Positions 32,428 to 41,390 are shown, counted from the first letter of the stretch. The stretch is DNA of 64,000 nt from Agreia sp. Leaf283 (GCF_001422485.1 NZ_LMNF01000001.1:1029050-1093049); one strand, 5' to 3'. Numbers and translations: made by a program. The notes: a model not told the origin generated them from the letters alone.

Positions 32428-33135
32428 ATGACCGACACGACCACCGCTCTGCAGGAGCTCTCTCCTGCGCAGCTCGCCCCCTTCATCCAGCACACGAAGA
32501 TCGAGTTGGGCAGCACGCGCGACGAGATGATCGCCCACGCCCGCGAGACCGCCGAGCACGGATTCAACGCGGCCATGGTGCCGGCATCCTGGGTGCCGCT
32601 CGTCGCAGCGGAACTGAAGGGAACGGGAATCGAGATCGCCTCGGCCCTCGACTTCCCGACGGTCGGCGTGATGACGAGCGCTGGCAAGGCGGCCGAAGCC
32701 GCGGAGATCGCCCGCCTCGGCGCCACCCAGCTCGACATCGGCGTGCAGGTCGGCTGGCTCAAGAGCGGGATGTTCGACGAGTTCCGCGAAGACATCGCGG
32801 GCGTCGTGCGCGCATCCGGCCTGCCCGTGAAGGTCATGCTCGAGCTGCCCCTGCTGACGGACTCCGAGAAGGAGGCCGCCGTCGAGCTCGCCATGGAGGC
32901 CGGCGCCGCCTACCTGAAGAACGCGTCGAGCGGCGCCGTCGAGGTGGCGAACCCCGACAGCGTGCGGTTCCTCGTCGAGCGCGCCCGCCCGGGTGTTCTG
33001 GTCAAGGCGTCGGGATCGATCAAGAGCTACCCGCAGGCCCTCTCGCTGCTGCAGGCAGGCGCCGTGCTGCTCGGCACGAGCGCGGGAATCTCGATCATCT
33101 CGGACACGGGCGACGACGCCACCGTCAGCTACTAG
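32428..33135 (+). CDS. deoC: Deoxyribose-phosphate aldolase
   Basis: A 235-residue TIM-barrel class I aldolase. IQHTKIELGSTRDEM is the N-terminal block, EIASALDFPTVGV follows, and KVMLELPLL contains the central strand. The Schiff-base Lys is in AAYLKNASSGAVEV (DeoC usually reads FVKTSTG), and the proton-relay Lys is in GVLVKASGSIKSY. It splits 2-deoxyribose 5-phosphate into glyceraldehyde 3-phosphate and acetaldehyde. The substitution of TSTG by NASSG is a departure that may indicate a related but different sugar phosphate. Confidence 0.88.
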   Translation: MTDTTTALQELSPAQLAPFIQHTKIELGSTRDEMIAHARETAEHGFNAAMVPASWVPLVAAELKGTGIEIASALDFPTVGVMTSAGKAAEAAEIARLGATQLDIGVQVGWLKSGMFDEFREDIAGVVRASGLPVKVMLELPLLTDSEKEAAVELAMEAGAAYLKNASSGAVEVANPDSVRFLVERARPGVLVKASGSIKSYPQALSLLQAGAVLLGTSAGISIISDTGDDATVSY

Positions 33136-33210
33136 CGCACGACACCCTCCCGGTCCGGATGCGCGAAACGCTCCGGGCCGGGAGACTGGGAGACCACGGC
33201 AGGAGCGTCA

Positions 33211-33975
33211 ATGACCAGCACGAACAGCACGGCCGGGGAGACCGCCATCAACAGGCAGGCCCCGGTGGCTATCCATGCGCAGATCTCGGAGCGGATCCGC
33301 ACGCGGATTGCGACGGGCGAGTGGCCCGCGCACTACCGGCTCAAGAGCGAGCCCGAGCTGGCATCCGACCTCGGAGTGAGCCGTGGAACCGTGCGTCGCG
33401 CCCTGGCGACGCTCATCCACGAGGGCCTTCTTCGGCAGGTTCGAGGGCGCGGAACGTTCGTGACCTCGATGACCTTCGAGCCGTCGATCGCCCAGCGGCT
33501 GAGCACCCTGTCGGAGGACTTCTCAGACCAGGGCGTCATCTTCGACACCTCGGTGATCTCCCACGCCGTGATCGAGCCGCCGAAGCCCGTCGCGGCCCTG
33601 CTCGACCTGCCGGCATCCGGTCGTGTGCTGAGCCTCGTGCGGCTGAGGTCGATGGCCGACGCGCCCGTCACCTACCTCACGAACTACGTGCGCGCCGATG
33701 TCGTGCCCGGCATCGACGACTTCGACTTTTCTATCGTCAGCCTGTTCGGCACGCTCGAGGGCCACTATGGCCTGAAGATCGGAACGGCGCGACGCACCTT
33801 CAGTGCCGAGGCCGCCGATGCCGAGGTCGCGTCGGCGCTCGACATCGCCGTGGGTGCGCCGGTGCAGTACATGCAGCAGGTCACGTACCTGTCAGACGGC
33901 CGACCGATCGAGTACTCCGACGTGTGGATCCAGAGCGAGAAGCTGAAGGTGACGTCGCTGCTGTCGCGCCGGTAG
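33211..33975 (+). CDS. GntR-family regulator with UTRA ligand-binding domain
   Basis: A 254-residue HutC-type regulator. The N-terminal winged helix (QISERIRTRIATGEWPAHYRLKSEPELASDLGVSRGTVRRAL, then GLLRQVRGRGTFV) is followed by a UTRA domain (SEDFSDQGVIFDTSVISHAVIEPP... VLSLVRLRSMADAPVTYLTNYV... PVQYMQQVTYLSDGRPIEYSDVW). Such regulators bind phosphorylated sugars and leave the operator. It closes the ribose/deoxyribose operon, so it is the likely owner of the inverted repeat at 27255. Confidence 0.92.
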   Translation: MTSTNSTAGETAINRQAPVAIHAQISERIRTRIATGEWPAHYRLKSEPELASDLGVSRGTVRRALATLIHEGLLRQVRGRGTFVTSMTFEPSIAQRLSTLSEDFSDQGVIFDTSVISHAVIEPPKPVAALLDLPASGRVLSLVRLRSMADAPVTYLTNYVRADVVPGIDDFDFSIVSLFGTLEGHYGLKIGTARRTFSAEAADAEVASALDIAVGAPVQYMQQVTYLSDGRPIEYSDVWIQSEKLKVTSLLSRR

Positions 33976-33982
33976 GTGTTGC

Positions 33983-34052
33983 GTATTCAGGAGGAGAGCC
34001 CGGCCGCGTGGATTATGGCGGCGGCGACGCTCTCCTCCTGAATCAGTTACAG
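33983..34052. repeat. Dispersed palindromic repeat, copy B
   Basis: Arms TTCAGGAGGAGAGC (33986-33999) and GCTCTCCTCCTGAA (34029-34042) are perfectly complementary over 14 bases. The loop holds GTGGATTATGGCGGCGG, matching copy A at 24506-24574. It sits between two convergent genes (GntR regulator and secreted beta-propeller protein), where a bidirectional terminator would be useful. Confidence 0.75.
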
Positions 34053-34062
34053 CGCCCGCGGG

Positions 34063-35406
34063 TCAGCAGCTGATCGCCGGGTAGTTCGCCGTGATCGTGT
34101 CGTTGTAGGCGACCCCGTCGACCCGGGCGAACGACTTCACGGTCGCCTGGCCCGCGGCGAGCGAGGCGCTGCTGCCCGCGAAGGTCCACACCGCGTGACC
34201 CGAGGCTCCCACACCGGTGAACTTCTTCTCACCGAGAGGAGTCGTGACGCGCACGTCGTTCGGGGCGGTCGACCCGTTGAGCGCATCCACCGTGATCCGT
34301 GCCACTCCGCTCGCGCAACTGCTGGTGGCGGTCGCCGTGGTCTTCAGGGCGAACGCCGGCTGGGGAGGCGTCGTCACCGCGGTGGCGTAGCTGATCGTCG
34401 CCTTCAGCCGTGCGCCCGATTCGTAGAACAGGTAGGTGCCCGTGTCGTCGGTCACGATCTCGGGTGCCGCGACCCGGCCCGTGTCCTCTCCGACTCCGCT
34501 GGAGGCGTGAAGAACAACGGGTGCGCCCACCGTCGACAGGGTGTCGTCGATCGTACGAGCAAAGGTCTTGCCCGAAGACGCGTGGTAGATGATGTACTTC
34601 TGTCCGCCCCACTCCCACAGGTTGGCGCCCGACACGTTGCCCTGGTCGAGGCTGCCCGGGGTCACGATGGGGGTGGGTCGCACGACCCAGCTGCGGCCAT
34701 CGACCGACTCGGCCACTCGGATGCGGCGGGAGTTGGCCGTGGTGTTCTCCATGTAGAACATGCCGTAGTTGAAGCTCGACGTCGGGTCTGGATGCGTGAA
34801 GACACGCGCGTACGACGTCTCGGTCGTCGTCGCGCCGCCCATGGCATTCGTCACCGCGGTGCCGCCGTAGGTGAAGGTCACGCCGTCGTCGGTCGTCGCG
34901 TAGCGGGTCTGGTCGTTGCCCCCGTGGAAGTACAGGAACATCGTCTGCTCCTGGGCGTTCCAGATGGCGTCGGGGCTCGACACGTGATTGACGCTGTAGT
35001 TCGGCGACCAGACGTTCGAGATCACGGGGTTCGAGGCGTACTCGGTCCAGGGTCCGGCGAGCGAGTCGGAGTACATCATCGAGATTCCGCCGGGGCTGTC
35101 GTGCGGCGCGTAGTAGAGATACCACTCGCCGAGCGGATTCGTCAGATGCTCGCCCGCGTGAAAGACGCTCGGAAAGATGAACTCGTCGGTGGGGTTGTAG
35201 TCGAGCTGCTCGGGCACGGTGATCTCGCCGGCGAAGGCGAACGTCGGCAGCGGATCGGCCGCCACGGCAGAGGGTGCGGAGCTCGGTGCCAGCGCCGGAA
35301 CGAGGGCGAGCGCAAGAGCGGCCGCGAGCAGAACGGATAGCCGGCCGGGCCACCGTTTCGGAGGTTGAGAGGTGAGGGGGATCACGCGATGTCCTTTCGT
35401 CGTCAC
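34063..35406 (-). CDS. Secreted five-bladed beta-propeller protein (glycoside hydrolase 43/117-like)
   Basis: A 447-residue protein with a signal peptide (basic MTTKGHRVIP..., hydrophobic VLLAAALALALVPALAP, cleavage near SAVAADP). The body has repeated beta-propeller strands: FIFPSVFHAGEHLTNPLGEWYLYYAPHDSPGGISMMYSDSLAGPWTEY, SSPDAIWNAQEQTMFLYFHGG, KYIIYHASSGKTFART, GRVAAPEIVTDDTGTYLFYESG. This is the clan of GH43/GH32/GH117-type folds that trim plant or algal glycans. A C-terminal beta domain (about 350-447) with two Cys may bind substrate. The divergent LacI gene and shared operator at 35430 suggest it supplies sugars to the ABC system at 38292. Confidence 0.75.
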   Translation of the reverse strand: MTTKGHRVIPLTSQPPKRWPGRLSVLLAAALALALVPALAPSSAPSAVAADPLPTFAFAGEITVPEQLDYNPTDEFIFPSVFHAGEHLTNPLGEWYLYYAPHDSPGGISMMYSDSLAGPWTEYASNPVISNVWSPNYSVNHVSSPDAIWNAQEQTMFLYFHGGNDQTRYATTDDGVTFTYGGTAVTNAMGGATTTETSYARVFTHPDPTSSFNYGMFYMENTTANSRRIRVAESVDGRSWVVRPTPIVTPGSLDQGNVSGANLWEWGGQKYIIYHASSGKTFARTIDDTLSTVGAPVVLHASSGVGEDTGRVAAPEIVTDDTGTYLFYESGARLKATISYATAVTTPPQPAFALKTTATATSSCASGVARITVDALNGSTAPNDVRVTTPLGEKKFTGVGASGHAVWTFAGSSASLAAGQATVKSFARVDGVAYNDTITANYPAISC

Positions 35407-35429
35407 TGACGGGGTGGATGGCCGATTTT

Positions 35430-35445
35430 GATAATACGTATTATC
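35430..35445. promoter_or_regulatory. Perfect 16-bp palindrome, LacI-type operator
   Basis: GATAATACGTATTATC is a perfect palindrome with a CG centre, typical of LacI-family operators. It lies 23 bases upstream of the secreted-protein start (35406, minus strand) and 180 bases upstream of the LacI start. Two related sites follow at 35541 and 35572. Confidence 0.75.
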
Positions 35446-35540
35446 ACCGACTCGATTTTCACGCTACCCCACGTGACCCGCAAAAAGGAAGAGTCATGGT
35501 CGATCTTGGCCCTGTCGAAAAGTCGCACTTGCGCAATCGA

Positions 35541-35586
35541 GATAATGCGTATTACTGTCGGTTCTCGACCCGATAATGCGTATTAC
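35541..35586. promoter_or_regulatory. Two further LacI-type operator copies
   Basis: GATAATGCGTATTAC occurs at 35541-35555 and again at 35572-35586, differing from the perfect palindrome at 35430 in two positions. The copies are spaced 31 bases apart, about three helical turns, just upstream of the LacI gene. Cooperative binding or looping with the 35430 site is plausible, coupling both divergent units. Confidence 0.7.
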
Positions 35587-35624
35587 CGTTTCGGGTCGAC
35601 ACGAGATCCAAGGGAGCACCTCAC

Positions 35625-36677
35625 ATGTCACGAGCCGTCAATGGCCGAGTCACCCAGAAGCAGATCGCCGAACTCGCCGGCGTGAGCCAGGCCACCGTCT
35701 CGCTCGTTCTGAACGGGCGCACCGACGAGGGAATCCGCATTCCCGAGGAGACCAGGGCACGCGTCCTGCGGGTGATCGAGGAGACGAAGTACGTGGCCGA
35801 CCCCTCGGCCCGACGCCTGGCGGGAGCCGACAACAGAATCCTCGGCGTGTTCACCTACGAGCCGGCGTTCCCGACCCGCAGCCTCGATTTCTACACGCCG
35901 CTGCTCGCGGGCATCGAGGCCGGCGCAGAGAAGCTCGGCAGCGACCTGCTGCTCTTCACGAGCACCCCGGTCGTCGACGGCCGCCGCCAGCTCTTCCACG
36001 AGCAGAACCGCCTGCTGCTCGCCGACGGCGTTCTCCTGCTCGGTGTCGAGATGGACTCCCACGAACTCGAGCGCCTCGTCGAAGGCGGCTACCGCGTGGT
36101 CGCGGTCGGTCGGCGCGAGACGCCTGGCATCCCCTACGTCGGAATCGACTACTCCTCGGCCACGCGCAGCCTGGTGAGCCGCGCCCTCGACCTCGGCCAC
36201 GAACGCGTCTTCTACCACCGGGTCGGCAGCGAGGGCGAGTCGGTGCGAGACCGACTCGAAGGCGTGCGGATGGGCACGGCCGATCGCGCGGTCGCGATCG
36301 AGAGCCGCATCGGCACCCTCGCCACGGTCGCCGACGACTGGGCCGCCATCCGGGCCTTCGCCCCGACCCTGCTGGTCGTCGAGTCGCCGGATGTCGCATC
36401 CGCTCTCTACGAGGCGGCCGAGCGCGACGGTGTCGACGTTCCCGGCGAACTCAGCATCGTGGTGCTCGGATCGTCTCCGCGGCTCACGCCCGACGACGTG
36501 GACTTCACCCGGCTCAACCCGCCTCGGGCCGAGCTCGGCGAACGCGCCGTGCACCTGCTCTCGCGCATCCTCGACCCCGACCAGTCGCCCTCCGATCTCG
36601 ATATGCGAAGCCTGCTCGCCTGCACGATCATCGACGGCGCGACCCTGGCCGCACCGAGCAGCGAGGGAACGAAGTGA
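35625..36677 (+). CDS. LacI-family transcriptional regulator
   Basis: A 350-residue regulator. The helix-turn-helix is VTQKQIAELAGVSQATVSLVLNGRTDEGIRIPEETRARVL, followed by the hinge (ADPSARRLAGADNRILGVF) and a periplasmic-binding-like sensor domain (LDFYTPLLAGIEAGAEKLGSDLLLFTS, ADGVLLLGVEMDS, YVGIDYSSATRSLVSRALDLGH). AAGGGAG precedes ATG 35625. The stop overlaps the FAD oxidoreductase start (GTGA), so it is cotranscribed with the catabolic genes. It likely binds the three palindromes at 35430-35586. Confidence 0.92.
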   Translation: MSRAVNGRVTQKQIAELAGVSQATVSLVLNGRTDEGIRIPEETRARVLRVIEETKYVADPSARRLAGADNRILGVFTYEPAFPTRSLDFYTPLLAGIEAGAEKLGSDLLLFTSTPVVDGRRQLFHEQNRLLLADGVLLLGVEMDSHELERLVEGGYRVVAVGRRETPGIPYVGIDYSSATRSLVSRALDLGHERVFYHRVGSEGESVRDRLEGVRMGTADRAVAIESRIGTLATVADDWAAIRAFAPTLLVVESPDVASALYEAAERDGVDVPGELSIVVLGSSPRLTPDDVDFTRLNPPRAELGERAVHLLSRILDPDQSPSDLDMRSLLACTIIDGATLAAPSSEGTK

Positions 36678-38278
36678 CCGCGCAGCATGCCGACGTGCTG
36701 ATCATCGGCGGTGGACTCGGAGGAGTGGCCGCCGCTCTCTCGGCGCTGCACCGGGGTCGAACCGTGATCATGACCGAGGAGTACCCGTGGCTCGGCGGCC
36801 AGTTGACGAGCCAGGCGGTTCCGCTCGACGAGCACACCTGGATCGAGCAGTTCGGCGCCACCCGCAGCTACCGCGAGCTGCGCGATGGAATCCGCGACTA
36901 CTACCGCCGCCTCTATCCGCTCACGGCGGCCGCCCGACGCGAGCCGACGCTCAACCCCGGCGCCGGGCTCGTGAGTCGCATGTGCGCCGAGCCCCGCGCC
37001 GCGGTGGCCGTCATCGACGGACTGCTCGCGCCGCACATCTCCTCGGGCAGGCTGCGTGTGATCCACGGCGTTCGTGCGGTGGCCGCCGTGCGCGACGGCG
37101 ATCTCGTGACGTCGGTCGACGTCGAAGACGCGACCCGCGGCATCCGCACCACGCTCAGCGCGACCATCGTGCTCGACGCCACCGAGACCGGCGAGCTGCT
37201 GCCGCTCGCGAACATCGAGCACGTCACCGGATTCGAGTCGCGGCACGACACGGGGGAGCCGAGCGCTCCCGACGAGGCGCAGCCCGAGAACCAGCAGGCC
37301 TTCAGCTGGTGCTTCGTGATCGATCACATCGAGGGCGAAGACCACACGATCGATCGCCCCGAAGACTACGACCGGTGGCGCACCCTGCAGCCCGACTTCT
37401 GGGGTGCGCCGATGATCTCGCTGACCGGCCCCGACCCCCGCACCCTCGAGATCTTCACGCGCACCTTCACCCCCACGATCGACGACGACCCGCTCGCGCA
37501 GCTCGCCGACCAGCGCGCCGAGGGCGGCGACCGCGAGCTGTGGACCTTCCGTCGCATCCTGGCCCGTCGCCTGCTCGAGCCGGGCACCATCGACAGCGAC
37601 ATCGTGCTGGTCAACTGGCCGATGATCGACTACATCGGAGGCACCCTCACCGGCCCCGAGCCGTCGAAGCACCTCGAGGCCGCCAAGCAGCAGTCGCGCG
37701 CGATGCTCTACTGGCTGCAGACCGAGGCTCCCCGTCCCGACGGGGGCACCGGATGGCCGGGGCTGCGCCTGCGGGGCGACGTCACGGGCACGCACGACGG
37801 ATTCGCGCAGGCCCCGTACATCCGCGAGTCGCGGCGCATCAAGGCCGAGTACACGGTCGTGGAGCAGGACCTCTCGATCGAGCTGCGTGGACACGGCAAG
37901 CCGAAGCAGTACGACGACACCGTGGGCATTGGCATGTACCGCATCGATCTGCACCCCTCGACGGGCGGCGACAACTACCTCGACATCGCCTCCTCGCCGT
38001 TCGAGATCCCGCTCGGCGCCCTCATCCCTGTTCGCGTCGACAACGTCATTCCGGCCGGCAAGAACATCGGAACCACCCACATCACCAACGGGGCCTTCCG
38101 GCTCCATCCCGTCGAATGGAACATCGGCGAATCGGCGGGCGCGCTCGCGGCCTTCTGCGTCGAACGTTCTCTCACCCCTCGTCAGGTTCGGGCAGACCCC
38201 TGCCTGCTCGGCGAATTCCAATCACAGCTCGCCCGTCAGGGCGTCGAGCTCCACTGGCCCGACGTCACCGGTTACTAA
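36674..38278 (+). CDS. FAD-dependent oxidoreductase
   Basis: A 534-residue protein from GTG 36674. The FAD-binding Rossmann motif is DVLIIGGGLGGVAAALSALHRG near residue 8. MTEEYPWLGGQLTSQAV follows, and IVLDATETGELLPLA marks a second conserved segment of the FAD_oxidored (PF12831-like) group. The C-terminal part has DNVIPAGKNIGTTHITNGAFRLHPVEWNIGESAGALAAFCVE, a typical closing block of this group. Members often lie in sugar or polysaccharide utilisation loci. Here it sits between the LacI regulator and the sugar ABC transporter. It probably oxidises the imported sugar or a derivative, but the substrate is unknown. Confidence 0.88.
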   Translation: MTAQHADVLIIGGGLGGVAAALSALHRGRTVIMTEEYPWLGGQLTSQAVPLDEHTWIEQFGATRSYRELRDGIRDYYRRLYPLTAAARREPTLNPGAGLVSRMCAEPRAAVAVIDGLLAPHISSGRLRVIHGVRAVAAVRDGDLVTSVDVEDATRGIRTTLSATIVLDATETGELLPLANIEHVTGFESRHDTGEPSAPDEAQPENQQAFSWCFVIDHIEGEDHTIDRPEDYDRWRTLQPDFWGAPMISLTGPDPRTLEIFTRTFTPTIDDDPLAQLADQRAEGGDRELWTFRRILARRLLEPGTIDSDIVLVNWPMIDYIGGTLTGPEPSKHLEAAKQQSRAMLYWLQTEAPRPDGGTGWPGLRLRGDVTGTHDGFAQAPYIRESRRIKAEYTVVEQDLSIELRGHGKPKQYDDTVGIGMYRIDLHPSTGGDNYLDIASSPFEIPLGALIPVRVDNVIPAGKNIGTTHITNGAFRLHPVEWNIGESAGALAAFCVERSLTPRQVRADPCLLGEFQSQLARQGVELHWPDVTGY

Positions 38279-38291
38279 GGAGAAACAGCAC

Positions 38292-39581
38292 ATGAGAATG
38301 TCAGCAATGAAGCTGAGCGCGACGGCAGCCCTCGCGGTCTCGGCCCTGGTTTTGAGCGGATGCGCCGCGGGCGCCTCCGACGACGACACTCCGGTGTCGC
38401 TGAGAATGACCGTCTGGACCTCGAACGAGGACCAGCTCGCACTGTTCGACGAGATCGCCGACGCGTACATCGCCGATCACCCCGAGGTGAAGAGCATCAC
38501 GTTCGATCCGCTCGACTTCGAGAGCTACACGACGACCCTCACCACCCAGCTGGCCGGAGGAAACCCGCCCGACATGGCGTGGGTGCTCGAGAACGCCGCG
38601 CCCGACTTCGTCTCCTCCGGCGCCCTGGTTCCCCTCGACGAGACCCTCGAGGCGACCAAGGGTTACGACCTCGACGACCTGTCGCCCAGCGCTACCGAGC
38701 TGTGGACCGATGGCGACGGGCAGCTCGCGGCCTACCCCTTCTCGACCTCGCCCTTCGTCGTCTTCGCCAACGACGACCTGCTGGCCGCCGCCGGCCAGCC
38801 CACCGCGGCCCAACTGCAGGCCGACGGCCGCTGGAACTGGGAGTCGATCTCCGAGGTCGGCTCGGCCGTGAACGCGACCACCGGCAAGGCCGGCTTCGTC
38901 GTGCGCGACTTCGACTACACGCAGTGGGACTACCTGTCGACCGTGTGGGGCGGCTGGGGTGCAGAGCCGTGGTCGAAGGACGGCGCCACCTGCACCATGG
39001 ACTCGCCCGAGATGGTCGACGCCTTCACCTTCCTGCACGACGCCGCCTTCACGGCGAAGTCGATGCCCGGCCCCGGAACCGCGGCCGACTTCTTCGCCGG
39101 CGAGGCCGCGTTCACCGTCACCCAGATCTCGCGAGCCTCGCTGCTCGGCGAGTCCGGCATCCAGAACTGGGAGCTCGCGCCGCTGCCCGAGGGGCCGGAT
39201 GGCGACTACTCGATCGTTGGCCAGGCCGGTGTGGGCGCGCTCGCCCAGGCGGAACACCCGGAGCAGTCGGCCGAGTTCATCGCCTACTTCACCAACCCCG
39301 AGAACTCGGCGAAGCTGGCGCAGTACTTTCCGCCGGCCCGCACCTCGCAGCTCGACGCGGCCACGCTCTCGGCGGCCAACCCCGTGCTGACCGAGGAGCA
39401 GCTCGGAGACATCGTGGTTCCCGCCATCGAAAACGGTGAGGTGCGCCCCTCGCACACCGGCTCGGCGGAGATCCAGCAGGAGGTGCGCTCGGCACTCGAC
39501 GCTCTCTGGGTGGCCGATGCCGATGTCGAAGGCACCCTCGGCGACGTCTGCGCCGCCATCGATCCCCTGCTCGAGCAGTGA
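38292..39581 (+). CDS. Extracellular sugar-binding lipoprotein (CUT1 system)
   Basis: A 429-residue lipoprotein. The signal peptide ends LVLSGC, and the mature domain is a type 1 extracellular solute-binding fold: MTVWTSNEDQLALFDEIADAYIADHPEV, TLTTQLAGGNPPDMAWVLENAAPDF, FPFSTSPFVVFANDDLL-like and GDYSIVGQAGVGALAQAEHPEQSAEFIAYF. Such proteins bind oligosaccharides or modified sugars. It is 13 bases after the FAD oxidoreductase and overlaps the permease start (GTGA). Confidence 0.92.
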   Translation: MRMSAMKLSATAALAVSALVLSGCAAGASDDDTPVSLRMTVWTSNEDQLALFDEIADAYIADHPEVKSITFDPLDFESYTTTLTTQLAGGNPPDMAWVLENAAPDFVSSGALVPLDETLEATKGYDLDDLSPSATELWTDGDGQLAAYPFSTSPFVVFANDDLLAAAGQPTAAQLQADGRWNWESISEVGSAVNATTGKAGFVVRDFDYTQWDYLSTVWGGWGAEPWSKDGATCTMDSPEMVDAFTFLHDAAFTAKSMPGPGTAADFFAGEAAFTVTQISRASLLGESGIQNWELAPLPEGPDGDYSIVGQAGVGALAQAEHPEQSAEFIAYFTNPENSAKLAQYFPPARTSQLDAATLSAANPVLTEEQLGDIVVPAIENGEVRPSHTGSAEIQQEVRSALDALWVADADVEGTLGDVCAAIDPLLEQ

Positions 39582-40558
39582 CCGACACCCTCGAGCGAGA
39601 GACGGTGACCACGGGTCGTTCGGGTCGTTCGGGTCGCGCTGCCGATCGCAGCGCGGCCCGGGTCACCCGGCGGCGGCGTCGCTCGCTCTCGGGCAACGAC
39701 AACCTCGTGGGCTACCTCTTCGTAGCCCCGCAGGTGCTCGGCATCGTGGCCTTCGTGCTGCTGCCGCTGGTGCTCATCGTCTACTACAGCTTCCACGAGT
39801 GGAACGTGCTGGCGAACACTTTCCGCTTCGTCGGCACCGAGAACGTGGAGAGGCTCTTCTCTGACCCGAAGGTGGCGCCCGTTCTCGGGGCGACCGGCAT
39901 CTTCTCGGTGGGCCTGGTGATCGGCAACCTCTCGATCGCGCTGCTGCTGGCCGTGCTGCTCAACCGCAAGGCCCGGGCGATCACGCTCTTCCGCACTCTC
40001 TTCTTCTCGCCGGTCGTCGTGTCGCTCGTGGCGTGGACGATTGTCTGGGGGTTCCTGCTTCAAGACGACGGAGGCATCAACGGGCTGCTGCAGCTCGTCG
40101 GCGTCGAGGGACCGAACTGGCTGAGGGAGGGACCGACCGCGATGCTCAGCGTGATCGTGGTGCAGGTCTTCAAGAACGTGGGCCTCAACATGATCCTGTT
40201 CCTCTCGGCGCTGCAAGGCGTTCCGAAGGAGATCACCGAGGCCGCCGCGATCGACGGCGCGGGCCCGTTCCGCACCTTCGGCCGCATCACACTGCCGCTC
40301 ATCTCGCCGATGATCCTGCTCACCACGATCATCACCATCGTCGGCTCGCTGCAGGTGTTCGCGCAGATCGCCGTGCTCACCCAGGGCGGGCCGGGCATCT
40401 CGACGACCGTGCTCGTCTACTACCTCTTCCAGCAGGCGTTCGAGTTCCACCGCTTCGGCTACGGCTCGACGCTGGCTCTCGTGCTGTTCGTGATCGTGCT
40501 CATTCTCACGGTCGTGCAATGGCAGCTCAGAAAGCGATGGGTTCACTATGAAAACTAG
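39578..40558 (+). CDS. CUT1-type sugar ABC transporter permease (MalF-like)
   Basis: A 326-residue protein from GTG 39578. A basic cytoplasmic head (RVTRRRRRSLSGN) is followed by six helices. The ATPase-contacting EAA loop is EITEAAAIDGAGPFRTFGRITLPLISPMI. It overlaps the second permease by 11 bases. The ATPase for this system is not encoded here; CUT1 systems in actinobacteria often share an MsiK-type ATPase from elsewhere. Confidence 0.92.
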   Translation: MTDTLERETVTTGRSGRSGRAADRSAARVTRRRRRSLSGNDNLVGYLFVAPQVLGIVAFVLLPLVLIVYYSFHEWNVLANTFRFVGTENVERLFSDPKVAPVLGATGIFSVGLVIGNLSIALLLAVLLNRKARAITLFRTLFFSPVVVSLVAWTIVWGFLLQDDGGINGLLQLVGVEGPNWLREGPTAMLSVIVVQVFKNVGLNMILFLSALQGVPKEITEAAAIDGAGPFRTFGRITLPLISPMILLTTIITIVGSLQVFAQIAVLTQGGPGISTTVLVYYLFQQAFEFHRFGYGSTLALVLFVIVLILTVVQWQLRKRWVHYEN

Positions 40559-41390
40559 GCGCCGTCCCGCGCTGCGGGCCCTCTTCTACGTCGGGCTGAG
40601 CCTGCTCGCCATCCCGTTCGTCTTTCCGACGTGGTGGATGATTACCTCGTCGTTCAAGCCGATCGGTGAGATCTTCGCCTTTCCCCCGACGCTGTGGCCG
40701 CAGCATCCGACCATTCAGCCGTATGTCGACGCGTTCACCGAGCAGCCTTTCCTGCTGCAGTACTGGAACAGCATGTACATCGCGGTCGTCGTGACGGCGG
40801 CGACCATGCTCTTCTCGGCGATGGCCGGCTACGCGTTCGCGCGCATCCGGTTCCCCGGTGTGAACGCCCTGTTCCTCGTGGTGCTGGTCGGCCTGCTCGT
40901 GCCGTCGGAGGTGACCATCGTGCCGCTGTTCCAGATCTTCAACCAGCTGGGGCTCGTGAACACGCATTGGCCGCTGCTGCTCGTGACCACCTTCGGGGCG
41001 CCGAGCGTGCTGGCCACGTTCATCATGCGTCAGTACTTCGTGACCCTGCCCGTCGAGCTCGAAGAGGCGGCGCGGCTCGACGGCCTCGGCCGCGCCGCGA
41101 TCTGGTGGCGCATCGCGATGCCGCTCGCCAAGGCATCCCTCGGTGCGGTCGCGATCTTCACGTTCCTGCACACCTGGAACCTCTACCTCGAGCCCACCGT
41201 CTACCTGCAGAGCCCCGAGCTCTTCACCCTTCCCCAGGCGCTGACCCGATACACGGATGCGTATGGCGGGCAGATGTGGAACGTGCAGCTGGCCGCGGCC
41301 ACCATGACGGCGGTGCCGGTGCTCGTGGTGTTCGTGCTGGCGCAGCGCCAGTTCGTGGAAGGGCTCGCTCAGACGGGGCTGAAGGGGTAG
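40548..41390 (+). CDS. CUT1-type sugar ABC transporter permease (MalG-like)
   Basis: A 280-residue protein with six hydrophobic segments. WWMITSSFKPIGEIFAFPP is the characteristic opening and ELEEAARLDGLGRAAIWWRIAMPLAKASL is the EAA loop; it ends with the LAQRQFVEGLAQTGLKG tail typical of MalG-like permeases. It pairs with the upstream permease to make the membrane channel for the sugar delivered by the binding protein at 38292. It is the last gene of the LacI-controlled run. Confidence 0.92.
   Translation: MKTRRRPALRALFYVGLSLLAIPFVFPTWWMITSSFKPIGEIFAFPPTLWPQHPTIQPYVDAFTEQPFLLQYWNSMYIAVVVTAATMLFSAMAGYAFARIRFPGVNALFLVVLVGLLVPSEVTIVPLFQIFNQLGLVNTHWPLLLVTTFGAPSVLATFIMRQYFVTLPVELEEAARLDGLGRAAIWWRIAMPLAKASLGAVAIFTFLHTWNLYLEPTVYLQSPELFTLPQALTRYTDAYGGQMWNVQLAAATMTAVPVLVVFVLAQRQFVEGLAQTGLKG

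Noticed and set aside
36407-38221. 604-codon open frame antisense to the FAD oxidoreductase
   Set aside because: No domain motif; the sense strand carries a full FAD-binding protein coupled by GTGA to LacI.
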